The translations under genes were made by a program, and so were the position numbers. The notes under the pieces are model-generated. The model saw nothing but the letters and a program-made list of their open reading frames with translations, was not told the DNA's origin and made no database searches. Positions 1 to 6,240 of a DNA stretch of 36,095 bases are shown here, piece by piece. The DNA is taken from NCBI GenBank assembly GCA_900757485.1, contig CAAEOA010000316.1, positions 1 through 36,095 of the forward strand, written 5' to 3'. Every line of letters starts with the position of its first letter. The first letter of the stretch is position 1. Origin of the DNA: Oscillospiraceae bacterium. GTDB lineage: Bacteria; Bacillota; Clostridia; Oscillospirales; Ruminococcaceae.

Positions 1-448
1 AAGCTCCTCCGAAAATCGAAGAGAGCTTACTGCGAAAACAAACGAGCTTGGCAAATTAGAGAAGCGTAACACAGAGCTGAACGCCTTGTTCAAAAGACTC
101 TACGAGGATAACCTTGAGGGCAAAATCACAGACGAGCGTTTTGCCAAGATGACCGCTAACTACGAAGCGGAACAACATACCCTTGAGCTGAGTGTAGCCG
201 AACTGCGGACAGCTATTTCTGCGGAAAAAGAAACAGCACTCAACGCCGATCACTTCCTTTCCTTGGTACGCAAGTACACCGAAATTCCTGAACTCACAGC
301 GGAAATCATCCGAGAGTTCGTGGAGAAGGTTTACGTGTACAAAGCAGAAAAGATAGACGGGCATCGAGTGCAACGCATCAAAATTATATATAACTGCATC
401 GGTGAGTTCACCTTGCCAGACGTAGCGGAAGACGAAAAAACGGCATAG
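1..448 (+). CDS. Large serine recombinase, C-terminal part (5' end outside window)
   Basis: The open frame runs in from the left edge (frame starting at base 2) and ends at TAG 446-448. The visible 148 residues are charged and helical (a coiled-coil stretch with many E, K and L) and finish with a short beta-rich tail containing VEKVYVYKAEK and RIKIIYNCIGEF. That arrangement is typical of the C-terminal DUF4368 region of TnpX/TndX-like large serine recombinases, which excise and integrate mobilisable elements of gut Firmicutes. The catalytic serine domain lies outside the window, so the assignment rests on the tail alone. In such elements the recombinase commonly sits next to one end, so the element boundary is probably in the gap before corA. 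Two hairpins follow the stop. Confidence 0.75.
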   Translation, partial: SSSENRRELTAKTNELGKLEKRNTELNALFKRLYEDNLEGKITDERFAKMTANYEAEQHTLELSVAELRTAISAEKETALNADHFLSLVRKYTEIPELTAEIIREFVEKVYVYKAEKIDGHRVQRIKIIYNCIGEFTLPDVAEDEKTA

Positions 449-475
449 CCGCTAAAAAACGACTATGCCGAATTT
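441..475 (+). terminator. Hairpin terminator of the recombinase gene
   Basis: CGGCATAG (441-448, overlapping the stop codon) pairs with CTATGCCG (463-470) and is followed by AATTTTT. It is a short intrinsic-terminator shape directly at the end of the recombinase frame. Confidence 0.6.
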
Positions 476-502
476 TTCCAGGGAAGTTAATCCCTAAGAC
501 CA

Positions 503-525
503 CCCACCAAATAGTGGGAGTTTTT
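503..525 (+). terminator. Second small hairpin with T-run
   Basis: CCCAC (503-507) and GTGGG (514-518) form a 5-bp stem followed by AGTTTTT. It could be a backup terminator or part of the element end. Confidence 0.4.
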
Positions 526-573
526 ATGTTTATATACCCATGCTTTTCGCGATATACGTTCTTTCGTCTTTCA

Positions 574-1506
574 TTATTTGCTAAACATCTTCATCTTAAT
601 AAGAATCAGCGCAGCAATACCAACAACCCCTGCCGACAAAGCAACCGGGAACCAGAAATCTGCGAACGGCAAATTATCAACATTCATGCCGTAAAAACTG
701 GAAACAATAGTAGGTATTGACATCAAAATGGTAACTGCCGCCAACACTTTCATGACAATATTCAAATTGTTTGAAATGATAGAGGCAAAAGCATCCATCG
801 TACCCGATAAAATGCTGGAATAAATATTAGACATTTCAATCGCCTGTTTTACCTCGATCAATACATCTTCCAACAAATCCTGATCTTCTTCATAAAGCTT
901 GATTACCCTGCCGCGCAGTAACTTTTCCAAGGTCACTTCATTTGATTTGAGCGAGGTAGAAAAATAAACCAATGATTTTTCAAGCCCCAATAACTGAATC
1001 AACTCTTTATTCCGCATGGATTTATGAAGCTGTCCTTCTACCATATTAGAAATCTTGTCAATCTGCTTTAAATACTGTAAATAGCGAGTTGCGATACGCA
1101 ATAACAGGGAAAAAATAAATCTGGTTTTTAAATGAGTTTGTATGTTACGAACCATACCGTCTGCAACTTCCTGCAGCACCGCACACTCAGAAAGGCAAAT
1201 CGTAACCAAAAAAGTATTTGTAATAATAATCCCCATCGGCATAGTCGTATATAAAATCGTATTCTGCGATTCGGTTGTTGCCTTAGGAGTGTCAATGATC
1301 AGTAAAGTCTGATCATCTTCGCTTTCAATACGGGAACTCTCTTCCTCGTCAAGTGAAGAACGAACAAATCCCGCATCCAGCTTCAAGCCGTCAATTAAAT
1401 ATTGGATTTCTTCTTCTGTCGGACTGACAACATTAACCCAGCAGCCCTCTTCCAGCTTGTCAATCTGGCAAATCTTATTATCAATTGTTTTGTAATAATT
1501 CAGCAT
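574..1506 (-). CDS. corA: CorA-family divalent cation (Mg2+/Co2+) transporter
   Basis: A 310-residue protein with the CorA plan: a long soluble acidic/helical N-terminal domain and two C-terminal membrane helices. The signature tripeptide is present as YGMN (G273-M274-N275) at the end of the first helix. The usual MPEL loop after it is replaced by VDNLPFA, a variant also seen in other Firmicute CorA proteins. Members form pentameric channels gated by intracellular Mg2+. The start is the ATG at 1506, which has AAAGGAGA about 8 bases upstream; an in-frame ATG 45 bases earlier lacks a ribosome site. The gene is monocistronic here, read toward the recombinase end. Its roughly 170-base leader contains a small ORF and a long-range stem, listed separately. 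Confidence 0.9.
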   Translation of the reverse strand: MLNYYKTIDNKICQIDKLEEGCWVNVVSPTEEEIQYLIDGLKLDAGFVRSSLDEEESSRIESEDDQTLLIIDTPKATTESQNTILYTTMPMGIIITNTFLVTICLSECAVLQEVADGMVRNIQTHLKTRFIFSLLLRIATRYLQYLKQIDKISNMVEGQLHKSMRNKELIQLLGLEKSLVYFSTSLKSNEVTLEKLLRGRVIKLYEEDQDLLEDVLIEVKQAIEMSNIYSSILSGTMDAFASIISNNLNIVMKVLAAVTILMSIPTIVSSFYGMNVDNLPFADFWFPVALSAGVVGIAALILIKMKMFSK

Positions 1507-1549
1507 ATTACCTGTCTCCTTTACACAAAATTCAGCAAACAAACAATGC

Positions 1550-1640
1550 ATCCATCATGTGTAAAAATACGCAACGGTATTCAGCGGCAGGCAGTTAAAC
1601 GGATGACGCCGGTCAGCCTGTCACAAACATCATGATGGAT
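1550..1640 (-). promoter_or_regulatory. Long-range stem in the corA leader
   Basis: On the transcript, ATCCATCATG (from 1640-1631, inside the leader ORF) is perfectly complementary to CATGATGGAT (from 1559-1550), enclosing about 71 nt. A smaller CAGGC/GCCTG pair (1616-1620 with 1588-1592) can form inside. Because one arm is in the small ORF and the other lies after its stop, translation of the ORF would open the stem. I did not recognise an M-box or another named riboswitch. Confidence 0.5.
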
Positions 1641-1667
1641 ATTTCTACTCCCAGGGTCAGGACTCAC
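1581..1667 (-). CDS. Putative 28-residue leader peptide upstream of corA (MSPDP...)
   Basis: On the minus strand GGAGGT (1674-1679) lies 6 bases before a GTG (1665-1667) that opens a frame of 28 codons ending in TGA (1581-1583). The encoded peptide begins M-S-P-D-P-G-S-R and ends RLTACR. It lies about 75 bases upstream of corA on the same strand. Known biology: the enterobacterial mgtA leader peptide MgtL begins M-E-P-D-P and couples Mg2+-dependent ribosome instability to transporter expression. The similarity here is only the acidic/proline start plus the position before a Mg2+ transporter, so a regulatory role is inference. A longer frame extends upstream to 1793, but the ribosome site favours the GTG. 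Confidence 0.45.
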   Translation of the reverse strand: MSPDPGSRNIHHDVCDRLTGVIRLTACR

Positions 1668-1688
1668 AACGCCACCTCCAATAATTTT

Positions 1689-1700
1689 GTTGATATCAAC
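1689..1700. promoter_or_regulatory. Perfect 12-bp palindrome upstream of the corA leader ORF
   Basis: GTTGATATCAAC is a perfect palindrome lying 10 bases upstream of the GGAGGT ribosome site of the leader ORF. It may be an operator or chance; no protein can be assigned. Confidence 0.25.
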
Positions 1701-1766
1701 CCTTTTTGCACAGTAAAACGAGCAGTGTTTCAAATGCTCTGCGTGCCGTAAACGGCACAGAACGTT

Positions 1767-1955
1767 CGGAATCTTTGATTTCGTGTATTCCAAGGTTATT
1801 AACGCCGTCGCTTGTCAGCCGACGGCGTTTTGCTTCGCCCCTTGCCGCCATATATTATCGGCGACATTTCGGCAAATCCGAAATCGTGCAAAGCCCTGCT
1901 CGGTTTACAGTTGACTTCGAAATCTTCGATTTCGGTCACGTTCCAAGGTTATTAT
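1767..1955. repeat. Pair of imperfect direct repeats flanking a palindromic block
   Basis: The copy at 1767-1801 and the copy at 1918-1955 share GAATCTTTGATTTCG / GAAATCTTCGATTTCG followed by TTCCAAGGTTATTA. Between them lie a strong hairpin (1801-1829) and TTCGG/CCGAA pairs, and just before them GTGCCGTAAACGGCAC (1743-1758). The second copy itself contains CGAAATC-TTC-GATTTCG. This looks like a non-coding intergenic repeat unit rather than a gene. Confidence 0.5.
1801..1833 (+). terminator. Strong hairpin with short T-run
   Basis: AACGCCGTCG (1801-1810) pairs perfectly with CGACGGCGTT (1820-1829), with a 9-base loop and four Ts after the stem on the plus strand. No plus-strand gene precedes it, so it may be part of the repeat block rather than a functional terminator. 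Confidence 0.35.
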
Positions 1956-2157
1956 AACACAAAAATAAGACTTTTCAAGTTAAAAAAACTCTTTTTTCCA
2001 TATATATCGTCATATTTTGCAGTTATTCTTGTTTTATCTTTTTATTACGCTCTTTTTTAGTGATTTTTTCATTCTTCCTTTTGTCACACCCAAACAGGAA
2101 GAACTTTTTTTATTTTGCTTATGCACACTTCGGTGAAACGCAATTAAAAAAATACGC
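1956..2157. other. AT-rich gap without a gene between the repeat block and cadC
   Basis: No credible coding frame is seen. The stretch 1956-2070 is AT-rich with homopolymer T and A runs. It ends in a terminator-like hairpin at 2072-2111, then leads into the cadC promoter. Confidence 0.5.
2072..2111 (+). terminator. Intrinsic terminator without an obvious upstream gene
   Basis: TTCTTCC (2072-2078) pairs with GGAAGAA (2097-2103), followed by C and seven Ts. It points rightward, yet there is no rightward gene between it and the recombinase at 448. It may end a small RNA or be a relic. Confidence 0.4.
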
Positions 2158-2186
2158 TTGACAAAAGGATTGAAATCATATATACT
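2158..2186 (+). promoter_or_regulatory. Sigma-A promoter of the cadC-cadA operon
   Basis: TTGACA (2158-2163), a 17-base spacer, then TATACT (2181-2186). This near-consensus promoter is followed immediately by the ArsR-type operator. Confidence 0.85.
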
Positions 2187-2218
2187 ATAAACAAATGAAT
2201 AACTGTTCATATGTTTAT
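2187..2218. promoter_or_regulatory. ArsR/CadC-type operator palindrome
   Basis: ATAAACAAATGAA (2187-2199) and TTCATATGTTTAT (2206-2218) are inverted repeats with one mismatch around a 6-base centre. The ATGAA...TTCAT core is typical for SmtB/CadC operators. It covers the start of transcription, so metal-free CadC should block initiation there. Confidence 0.8.
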
Positions 2219-2254
2219 AGGTTTTCCGATTTAACAGAAAGGACATGATCCCTA

Positions 2255-2614
2255 ATGAAACAAGAAGAGTTGCTTTGCGAAGATAATTGTCTCCACACGG
2301 AGCTCATTGAAACCAGCAAAAAAAACGTACCCGATGATGATACGCTGATCACCTTATCGGAATTGTTTAAGGTGATGGGAGATATGACACGGCTTAAGAT
2401 ATTATCTGCCCTGCTGAAAAATGAGCTTTGCGTTTGTGATTTATCCGAAATTATCGGCATGGGGCAATCCGCTGTTTCCCATCAGCTTCGCATTCTCCGC
2501 ACAGCCAAAGTAGTCAAATATCGCAGAGACGGAAAAAGTATTTTTTACAGCATTGATGATGAGCATATAGGAGAATTATTTAAAATTGCCTTGGATCATA
2601 TTAACGAGGACTAA
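2255..2614 (+). CDS. cadC: ArsR/SmtB-family metal-sensing repressor, CadC-like
   Basis: A 119-residue winged-helix repressor. The metal ligands known from CadC can be seen: Cys8 and Cys12 at the N-terminus and Cys59/Cys61 in ELCVCDL form the Cd/Pb/Zn sensing site. A second helix-5 site has Asp102, His104, His115 and Glu118. The recognition helix region reads GQSAVSHQLRILRTAK. Ribosome site AGAAAGGA precedes the ATG. It sits 36 bases before the CadA ATPase and behind a promoter with a matching palindrome, so it should repress its own operon until thiophilic metal or Zn2+ binds. Confidence 0.93.
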   Translation: MKQEELLCEDNCLHTELIETSKKNVPDDDTLITLSELFKVMGDMTRLKILSALLKNELCVCDLSEIIGMGQSAVSHQLRILRTAKVVKYRRDGKSIFYSIDDEHIGELFKIALDHINED

Positions 2615-2650
2615 TCCATTCCCGAAACAAACGTAAAGATGGTGATTAAT

Positions 2651-4843
2651 ATGAAAACTTATTATATTGAAGGTCTTGATTGTGCCAATTGCGCCTTAAA
2701 AATTGAAAACAAGCTGAACACGCTGCCGGGACTTAAGCATGCCACCTTAAACTTCGCCACCGGAGAACTGCAAGTAGAAGCTTTAGATGAAACCTCCGGC
2801 GATTTGTTTGAAAAAATAAATGCCGTAGTGCAGAAAATGGAGCCCGATGCCGTTTTAACGCAAACCAAACACCATTCTCACGCCGGCAATCATTGCTGTG
2901 ACTCTTGCGGAGAAATATGTGAACACCGCCATCATGAACACGGGCATGCGCATAATCACGCTCACGAAAATAAAGCAAAGAAATCGGATAAAGAAAAATG
3001 GATGCCTCTTATCCCAATAATCGGGGCTGTATTACTGCTTGTTCCTGCAATACTCATCAACAATCAGATCATCTCGGCAGTTTTTTTTCTGCTATCCGGC
3101 TTAACAGCAGGCTTTCCGATCTTTGTCAAAGGCATTAAAAAATTAGTTCGGTTTTCTTTTGATGAAAATATATTGCTGTTGATTGCATTTATTGCTGCCT
3201 TTGCCATCCGAGAATATTTTGAAGCCTGCCTGGTTGTTATTCTATTCTCGTTCGGCGAATATCTGGAAGATATTGCAGTTGCAAAATCAAAACGCAGTAT
3301 CGAAGCACTGACTCAAATTCGCCCTGACTTCGCTAATGTACTGCAAAACGGCGCTGTCGTTCAAACCGATTGCGAAAAGGTACAAATCGGCGATCATATT
3401 CTGATCAAACCGGGAGAACGCATTCCCCTGGACTGTATCATCGAAGACGGAAGCTCCCAAATCGACAACGCAGCGATTACCGGTGAAAGTATTCCGGTGT
3501 CCGCAGAGCCGGGCTCACAGCTGCTCTCAGGAGGAATCAACCTTACCGCCGCAGTACAAGCTAAAGTAACCCACAGCTTTGTAGATTCCACCGCCAGCCG
3601 AATTATTGACCTAGTCAAAAACTCGGCTGCGAAAAAAGGAAACGCAGAAACATTTATCTCCCGTTTTGCCGCAATCTATACACCTATTGTAATTATTGTA
3701 TCCGCATTGCTAGCGGTTATTCCGCCGGTTTTTGGTTGGGGAGATTTTTCAAAATGGCTATATACCGCTTTAATCTTTTTAGTTGCCGCTTGCCCCTGCG
3801 CAATGGTTATTTCGGTTCCGCTCAGCTTTTTTTCCTGCATCGGCGCAGAATCCAAAATCGGCGTATTAATTAAAGGCGGAAAATATGTCGAAGCATTGGC
3901 AAAAATGGATGCGATTGCATTCGACAAAACCGGAACGCTGACTACCGGCAGTCTGGAAATTGATCGTATCGAAAGCTACCATCCGAATTATACTGAAAAA
4001 GAGATTCTCACTTTAGCAGCTATCTGCGAGCAATACTCCACCCACCCGATTGCAGTCTCTGTCACTTCGTCTGTCTCCAAGGAAGATATCTCGAACAAAG
4101 AGGTTTCGGAATATCAGGAAAGACGAGGAATGGGAATATCGGTTCTGGTAAACGGTGTCCGATATTTATGCGGAGCCAAACGGTTGTTGGAACAGGAAAA
4201 TATTGTCGCAGATTCTCTACCTTTTGCAAATGTGTATCTTGCGGATGCCGATACCAAACAAGTTCTTGGAGGCATCTTGGTAAAAGACAGCCTTCGCCCC
4301 GAAAGCAAAACAAGCATCCAAGATTTAAAACAACTGGGCGTAAAACAGGCGATGATATTATCCGGAGATCAAAAAACGGCTGTTCGGAACTGCGCAGATA
4401 CGCTGGAAATCGATTACCGCGCCGCCCTCTTACCGGAAGACAAAGTGACAGAGGTAGAACGGCTGAAAAAAAGCCATCGTAAAACTGCTTTTGTGGGCGA
4501 CGGGATCAATGATGCTCCGGTTTTAACGTCAGCGGATGTCGGAATCGCTATGGGTCTCGGCTCTGATTCTGCCATTGAAGCGGCGGACGTCGTTCTGGTA
4601 TCGGGCAATCTCGCACAGCTGCCAAACGGCGTGCGCTTAGCAAAAAAATGTATGAAAATCATCTATTTTAATATCAGCCTGGCGATTATTGCAAAACTGA
4701 TTGTTTTCATTTTAGCTCTTCTCGGTATGGGACAAATGTGGATGGCAGTTATTGCCGATGTTGGCGTATCCATTCTGTCGGTATTAAATGCAGCCCGCTT
4801 ATTAAGCGTTCCAAAAGACTTTTTAAATCGAAAATCATCGTGA
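2651..4843 (+). CDS. cadA: P1B-type heavy-metal-exporting ATPase (Cd/Zn/Pb)
   Basis: A 730-residue pump taken from the ATG at 2651, which has GGTGA 5 bases upstream; the in-frame ATG at 2639 is less well placed. In order: an N-terminal metal-binding domain with GLDCANC (Cys11, Cys14), a His/Cys-rich linker at about residues 74-106, membrane helices, the actuator TGES, the CPC transmembrane metal motif (AACPCAM), the phosphorylation motif DKTGTLT, the HP motif (STHPIAV) and the hinge GDGINDAP. These define Zn/Cd/Pb-exporting P1B-2 ATPases. Together with the CadC repressor it makes a metal-resistance operon. No clear strong terminator follows, only a weak ATCATC/GATGAT hairpin around 4834-4847. 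Confidence 0.94.
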   Translation: MKTYYIEGLDCANCALKIENKLNTLPGLKHATLNFATGELQVEALDETSGDLFEKINAVVQKMEPDAVLTQTKHHSHAGNHCCDSCGEICEHRHHEHGHAHNHAHENKAKKSDKEKWMPLIPIIGAVLLLVPAILINNQIISAVFFLLSGLTAGFPIFVKGIKKLVRFSFDENILLLIAFIAAFAIREYFEACLVVILFSFGEYLEDIAVAKSKRSIEALTQIRPDFANVLQNGAVVQTDCEKVQIGDHILIKPGERIPLDCIIEDGSSQIDNAAITGESIPVSAEPGSQLLSGGINLTAAVQAKVTHSFVDSTASRIIDLVKNSAAKKGNAETFISRFAAIYTPIVIIVSALLAVIPPVFGWGDFSKWLYTALIFLVAACPCAMVISVPLSFFSCIGAESKIGVLIKGGKYVEALAKMDAIAFDKTGTLTTGSLEIDRIESYHPNYTEKEILTLAAICEQYSTHPIAVSVTSSVSKEDISNKEVSEYQERRGMGISVLVNGVRYLCGAKRLLEQENIVADSLPFANVYLADADTKQVLGGILVKDSLRPESKTSIQDLKQLGVKQAMILSGDQKTAVRNCADTLEIDYRAALLPEDKVTEVERLKKSHRKTAFVGDGINDAPVLTSADVGIAMGLGSDSAIEAADVVLVSGNLAQLPNGVRLAKKCMKIIYFNISLAIIAKLIVFILALLGMGQMWMAVIADVGVSILSVLNAARLLSVPKDFLNRKSS

Positions 4844-4909
4844 TGATAGCTTTTCTTTTTAAAATAATTTCATTTTTCATTTTTTGGTAAAGACTTTTTG
4901 AAGTTTTTG

Positions 4910-4918
4910 TGTTATACT
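4910..4918 (+). promoter_or_regulatory. Extended -10 promoter of the Nudix gene
   Basis: TGTTATACT is a TGn-extended -10 element 38 bases before the start codon. No good -35 is visible at 17 bases, which is usual for extended -10 promoters. Confidence 0.5.
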
Positions 4919-4956
4919 GAATACAATTATTCTTTTCAGAGAGGAGCTATTCCAAA

Positions 4957-5373
4957 GTGATGGATTATGAAAAATCCTGCGGTGCGCTGGTCTTTCGCAA
5001 GTCGCACGGCAATGTAGAGCTATTGCTGATTAAGCATCTTAACGGCGGCTACTGGTCATTTCCAAAGGGACATGTTGAGAGCGGGGAAACCGAAGAAGAA
5101 ACTGCTATTCGCGAAGTCAAAGAAGAAACCGATATTGATATTATTATTGACAACAGTTTTCGTGAAGTCGTTACTTATTCACCAAAAAAAGATACCTTGA
5201 AGGACGTTGTGTACTTTTTAGCAAGAGCGAAAAATTTTGACCCTACCCCTCAGGCAGAAGAAATCGCGCAAGTCAAATGGGTAGAAATCAATCTGGCACA
5301 CTCCGTTCTCACTTATGATAATGACAAGCAGTTAGTCAACAAAGCGAAAAACATTATTAAAGAAACCGTATAA
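4957..5373 (+). CDS. Nudix hydrolase (MutT/Ap4A hydrolase-like)
   Basis: 138 residues with a complete Nudix box running from GHVESGETEEE to REVKEETDI, i.e. the GX5EX7REUXEE pattern that binds Mg2+ and hydrolyses nucleoside diphosphate-linked substrates. The early YWSFPKGH and the size resemble bis(5'-nucleosyl)-tetraphosphatases (Ap4A hydrolases), but the substrate cannot be read from the sequence. The start is ambiguous: GTG at 4957 (GAGGAG 10 bases upstream) or the adjacent ATG at 4960. It is a single-gene unit between its own extended -10 promoter and a strong terminator. Confidence 0.88.
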   Translation: MMDYEKSCGALVFRKSHGNVELLLIKHLNGGYWSFPKGHVESGETEEETAIREVKEETDIDIIIDNSFREVVTYSPKKDTLKDVVYFLARAKNFDPTPQAEEIAQVKWVEINLAHSVLTYDNDKQLVNKAKNIIKETV

Positions 5374-5413
5374 CAATCAAAAACATCTGTGTCATAACAT
5401 TTATTACGGCTTT

Positions 5414-5467
5414 AAAAAAACGGAAAGGGCCGCCGAGGTAATCGGCCGTCCTTTCCGTTTTTTTACC
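5414..5467. terminator. Strong bidirectional terminator
   Basis: CGGAAAGG (5421-5428) pairs with CCTTTCCG (5450-5457), with an inner GCCG/CGGC pair, flanked by A7 on the left and T7 on the right. It serves the Nudix gene and the convergent small gene ending at 5463. Confidence 0.85.
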
Positions 5468-5711
5468 CAAAATCATGGCGGGAACCTCCCCCGCTGCCTA
5501 ATGCTTCAAACGCACAAATGATTTCTTCGATTTTCATAAAACATTCATTATCTGTAAGGCTGTCATTTTGAATGACAGCCTTAATTTTTTGCAATGCCTG
5601 ATAACACTGCATCTCTACGATCTCTTTGGAATCAATTTGCAAATCCGAAAAGGTAATTTTTACTTCTTTGGTTGCTAAAACTTTCGCAAGAATTTCTTTG
5701 TATAATTCCAT
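5463..5711 (-). CDS. Small conserved-looking protein of unknown function (C-terminus GGSRHDFG)
   Basis: 82 residues from the ATG at 5711, which has GAGGTGA 6 bases upstream; the frame is open further upstream but without a ribosome site. The body is acidic and alpha-helical with Cys residues at QCYQALQ and NECFMK, and the tail is Gly/Ser-rich ending in RHDFG. No signal peptide or membrane segment is visible. I do not know a function. Its promoter (TTGACT, 17 bases, TAAAAT) contains a palindrome in the spacer, and a divergent XRE regulator starts 93 bases away, so it is probably controlled by that regulator. It could be the effector of a small regulator-effector pair. Confidence 0.7.
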   Translation of the reverse strand: MELYKEILAKVLATKEVKITFSDLQIDSKEIVEMQCYQALQKIKAVIQNDSLTDNECFMKIEEIICAFEALGSGGGSRHDFG

Positions 5712-5730
5712 TTCTTTCACCTCAAAATAT

Positions 5731-5759
5731 ATTTTACTATCATTCGATAGTAAAGTCAA
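5731..5759 (-). promoter_or_regulatory. Promoter of the small gene with embedded palindromic operator
   Basis: On the minus strand TTGACT (5754-5759), a 17-base spacer and TAAAAT (5731-5736). TTTACTATC (5733-5741) and GATAGTAAA (5746-5754) are perfect 9-bp inverted repeats with a 4-base centre. They fill the spacer and overlap the -10, so a dimeric repressor bound here would block RNA polymerase. Confidence 0.75.
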
Positions 5760-5804
5760 TACTATTGATTTTTCGTAAGGTATATTTTGTTTGAGGTGAT
5801 TTCA

Positions 5805-6026
5805 TTGTATTATCCACGCCTAAAAGATTTACGAGAAGATAATGATTTAATGCAAAAAGAAGTCGCAGCAATATTGGGAATAGATCAAAGAGTTTATAGT
5901 AATTATGAAATCGGTAAAAGAGAAATTCCAACTAGATTTTTAATAAAGCTGGCAGATTTTTACAATACCTCTGTCGATTATATTTTGGGACGTACCAATA
6001 TTATCGTTCCATATAAAAACAAATAG
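5805..6026 (+). CDS. XRE/Cro-family helix-turn-helix regulator
   Basis: 73 residues beginning at TTG 5805, preceded by GAGGTGA at 6 bases. The protein is one HTH_3 domain: PRLKDLREDNDLMQKEVA, then the turn and recognition helix GIDQRVYSNYEIGKREIP, then FLIKLADFYNTSVDYILGRT, followed by a short basic tail. It has no effector domain. It is divergent from the 82-residue gene and the shared region carries a 22-bp palindrome, so it most likely represses that gene and perhaps itself. Orphan XRE proteins of this size are common in gut Firmicutes. Confidence 0.88.
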   Translation: MYYPRLKDLREDNDLMQKEVAAILGIDQRVYSNYEIGKREIPTRFLIKLADFYNTSVDYILGRTNIIVPYKNK

Positions 6027-6147
6027 AATTTTAAGTTGCCTTGACACCATAGTTTTCTATAGAAATGCAAAACGATACAATGACTTATCAAGAAATAACA
6101 ATAAAATTTGGAGCCGACCGGCTGTGCTACTCTTTAAACATATACGG

Positions 6148-6176
6148 TTGAAAATCCCATATTCTTGTGATATAAT
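6148..6176 (+). promoter_or_regulatory. Sigma-A promoter of the MATE gene
   Basis: TTGAAA (6148-6153), 17 bases, TATAAT (6171-6176) with TG one base upstream (extended -10). It lies 65 bases before the start codon. Confidence 0.8.
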
Positions 6177-6240
6177 GCAGACGCTAAAAAAGTCATTAAA
6201 TGGAAAGCTATAAAATCAATTCACCCCAAAGGTGTTACAT

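Noticed and set aside
1500..1700. M-box, yybP-ykoY or Ni/Co riboswitch for corA
   Set aside because: I compared the leader with the cores I remember and found no convincing match. A cmscan search would be decisive.
1581..1793. 70-codon open frame on the minus strand upstream of corA as one protein
   Set aside because: Only the last 28 codons follow a ribosome site. The upstream part runs through the palindromic repeat block and has no initiation signal.
6041..6064. TTGACA at 6041 as a second MATE promoter
   Set aside because: No acceptable -10 lies at 16-18 bases. The promoter at 6148-6176 is much better.
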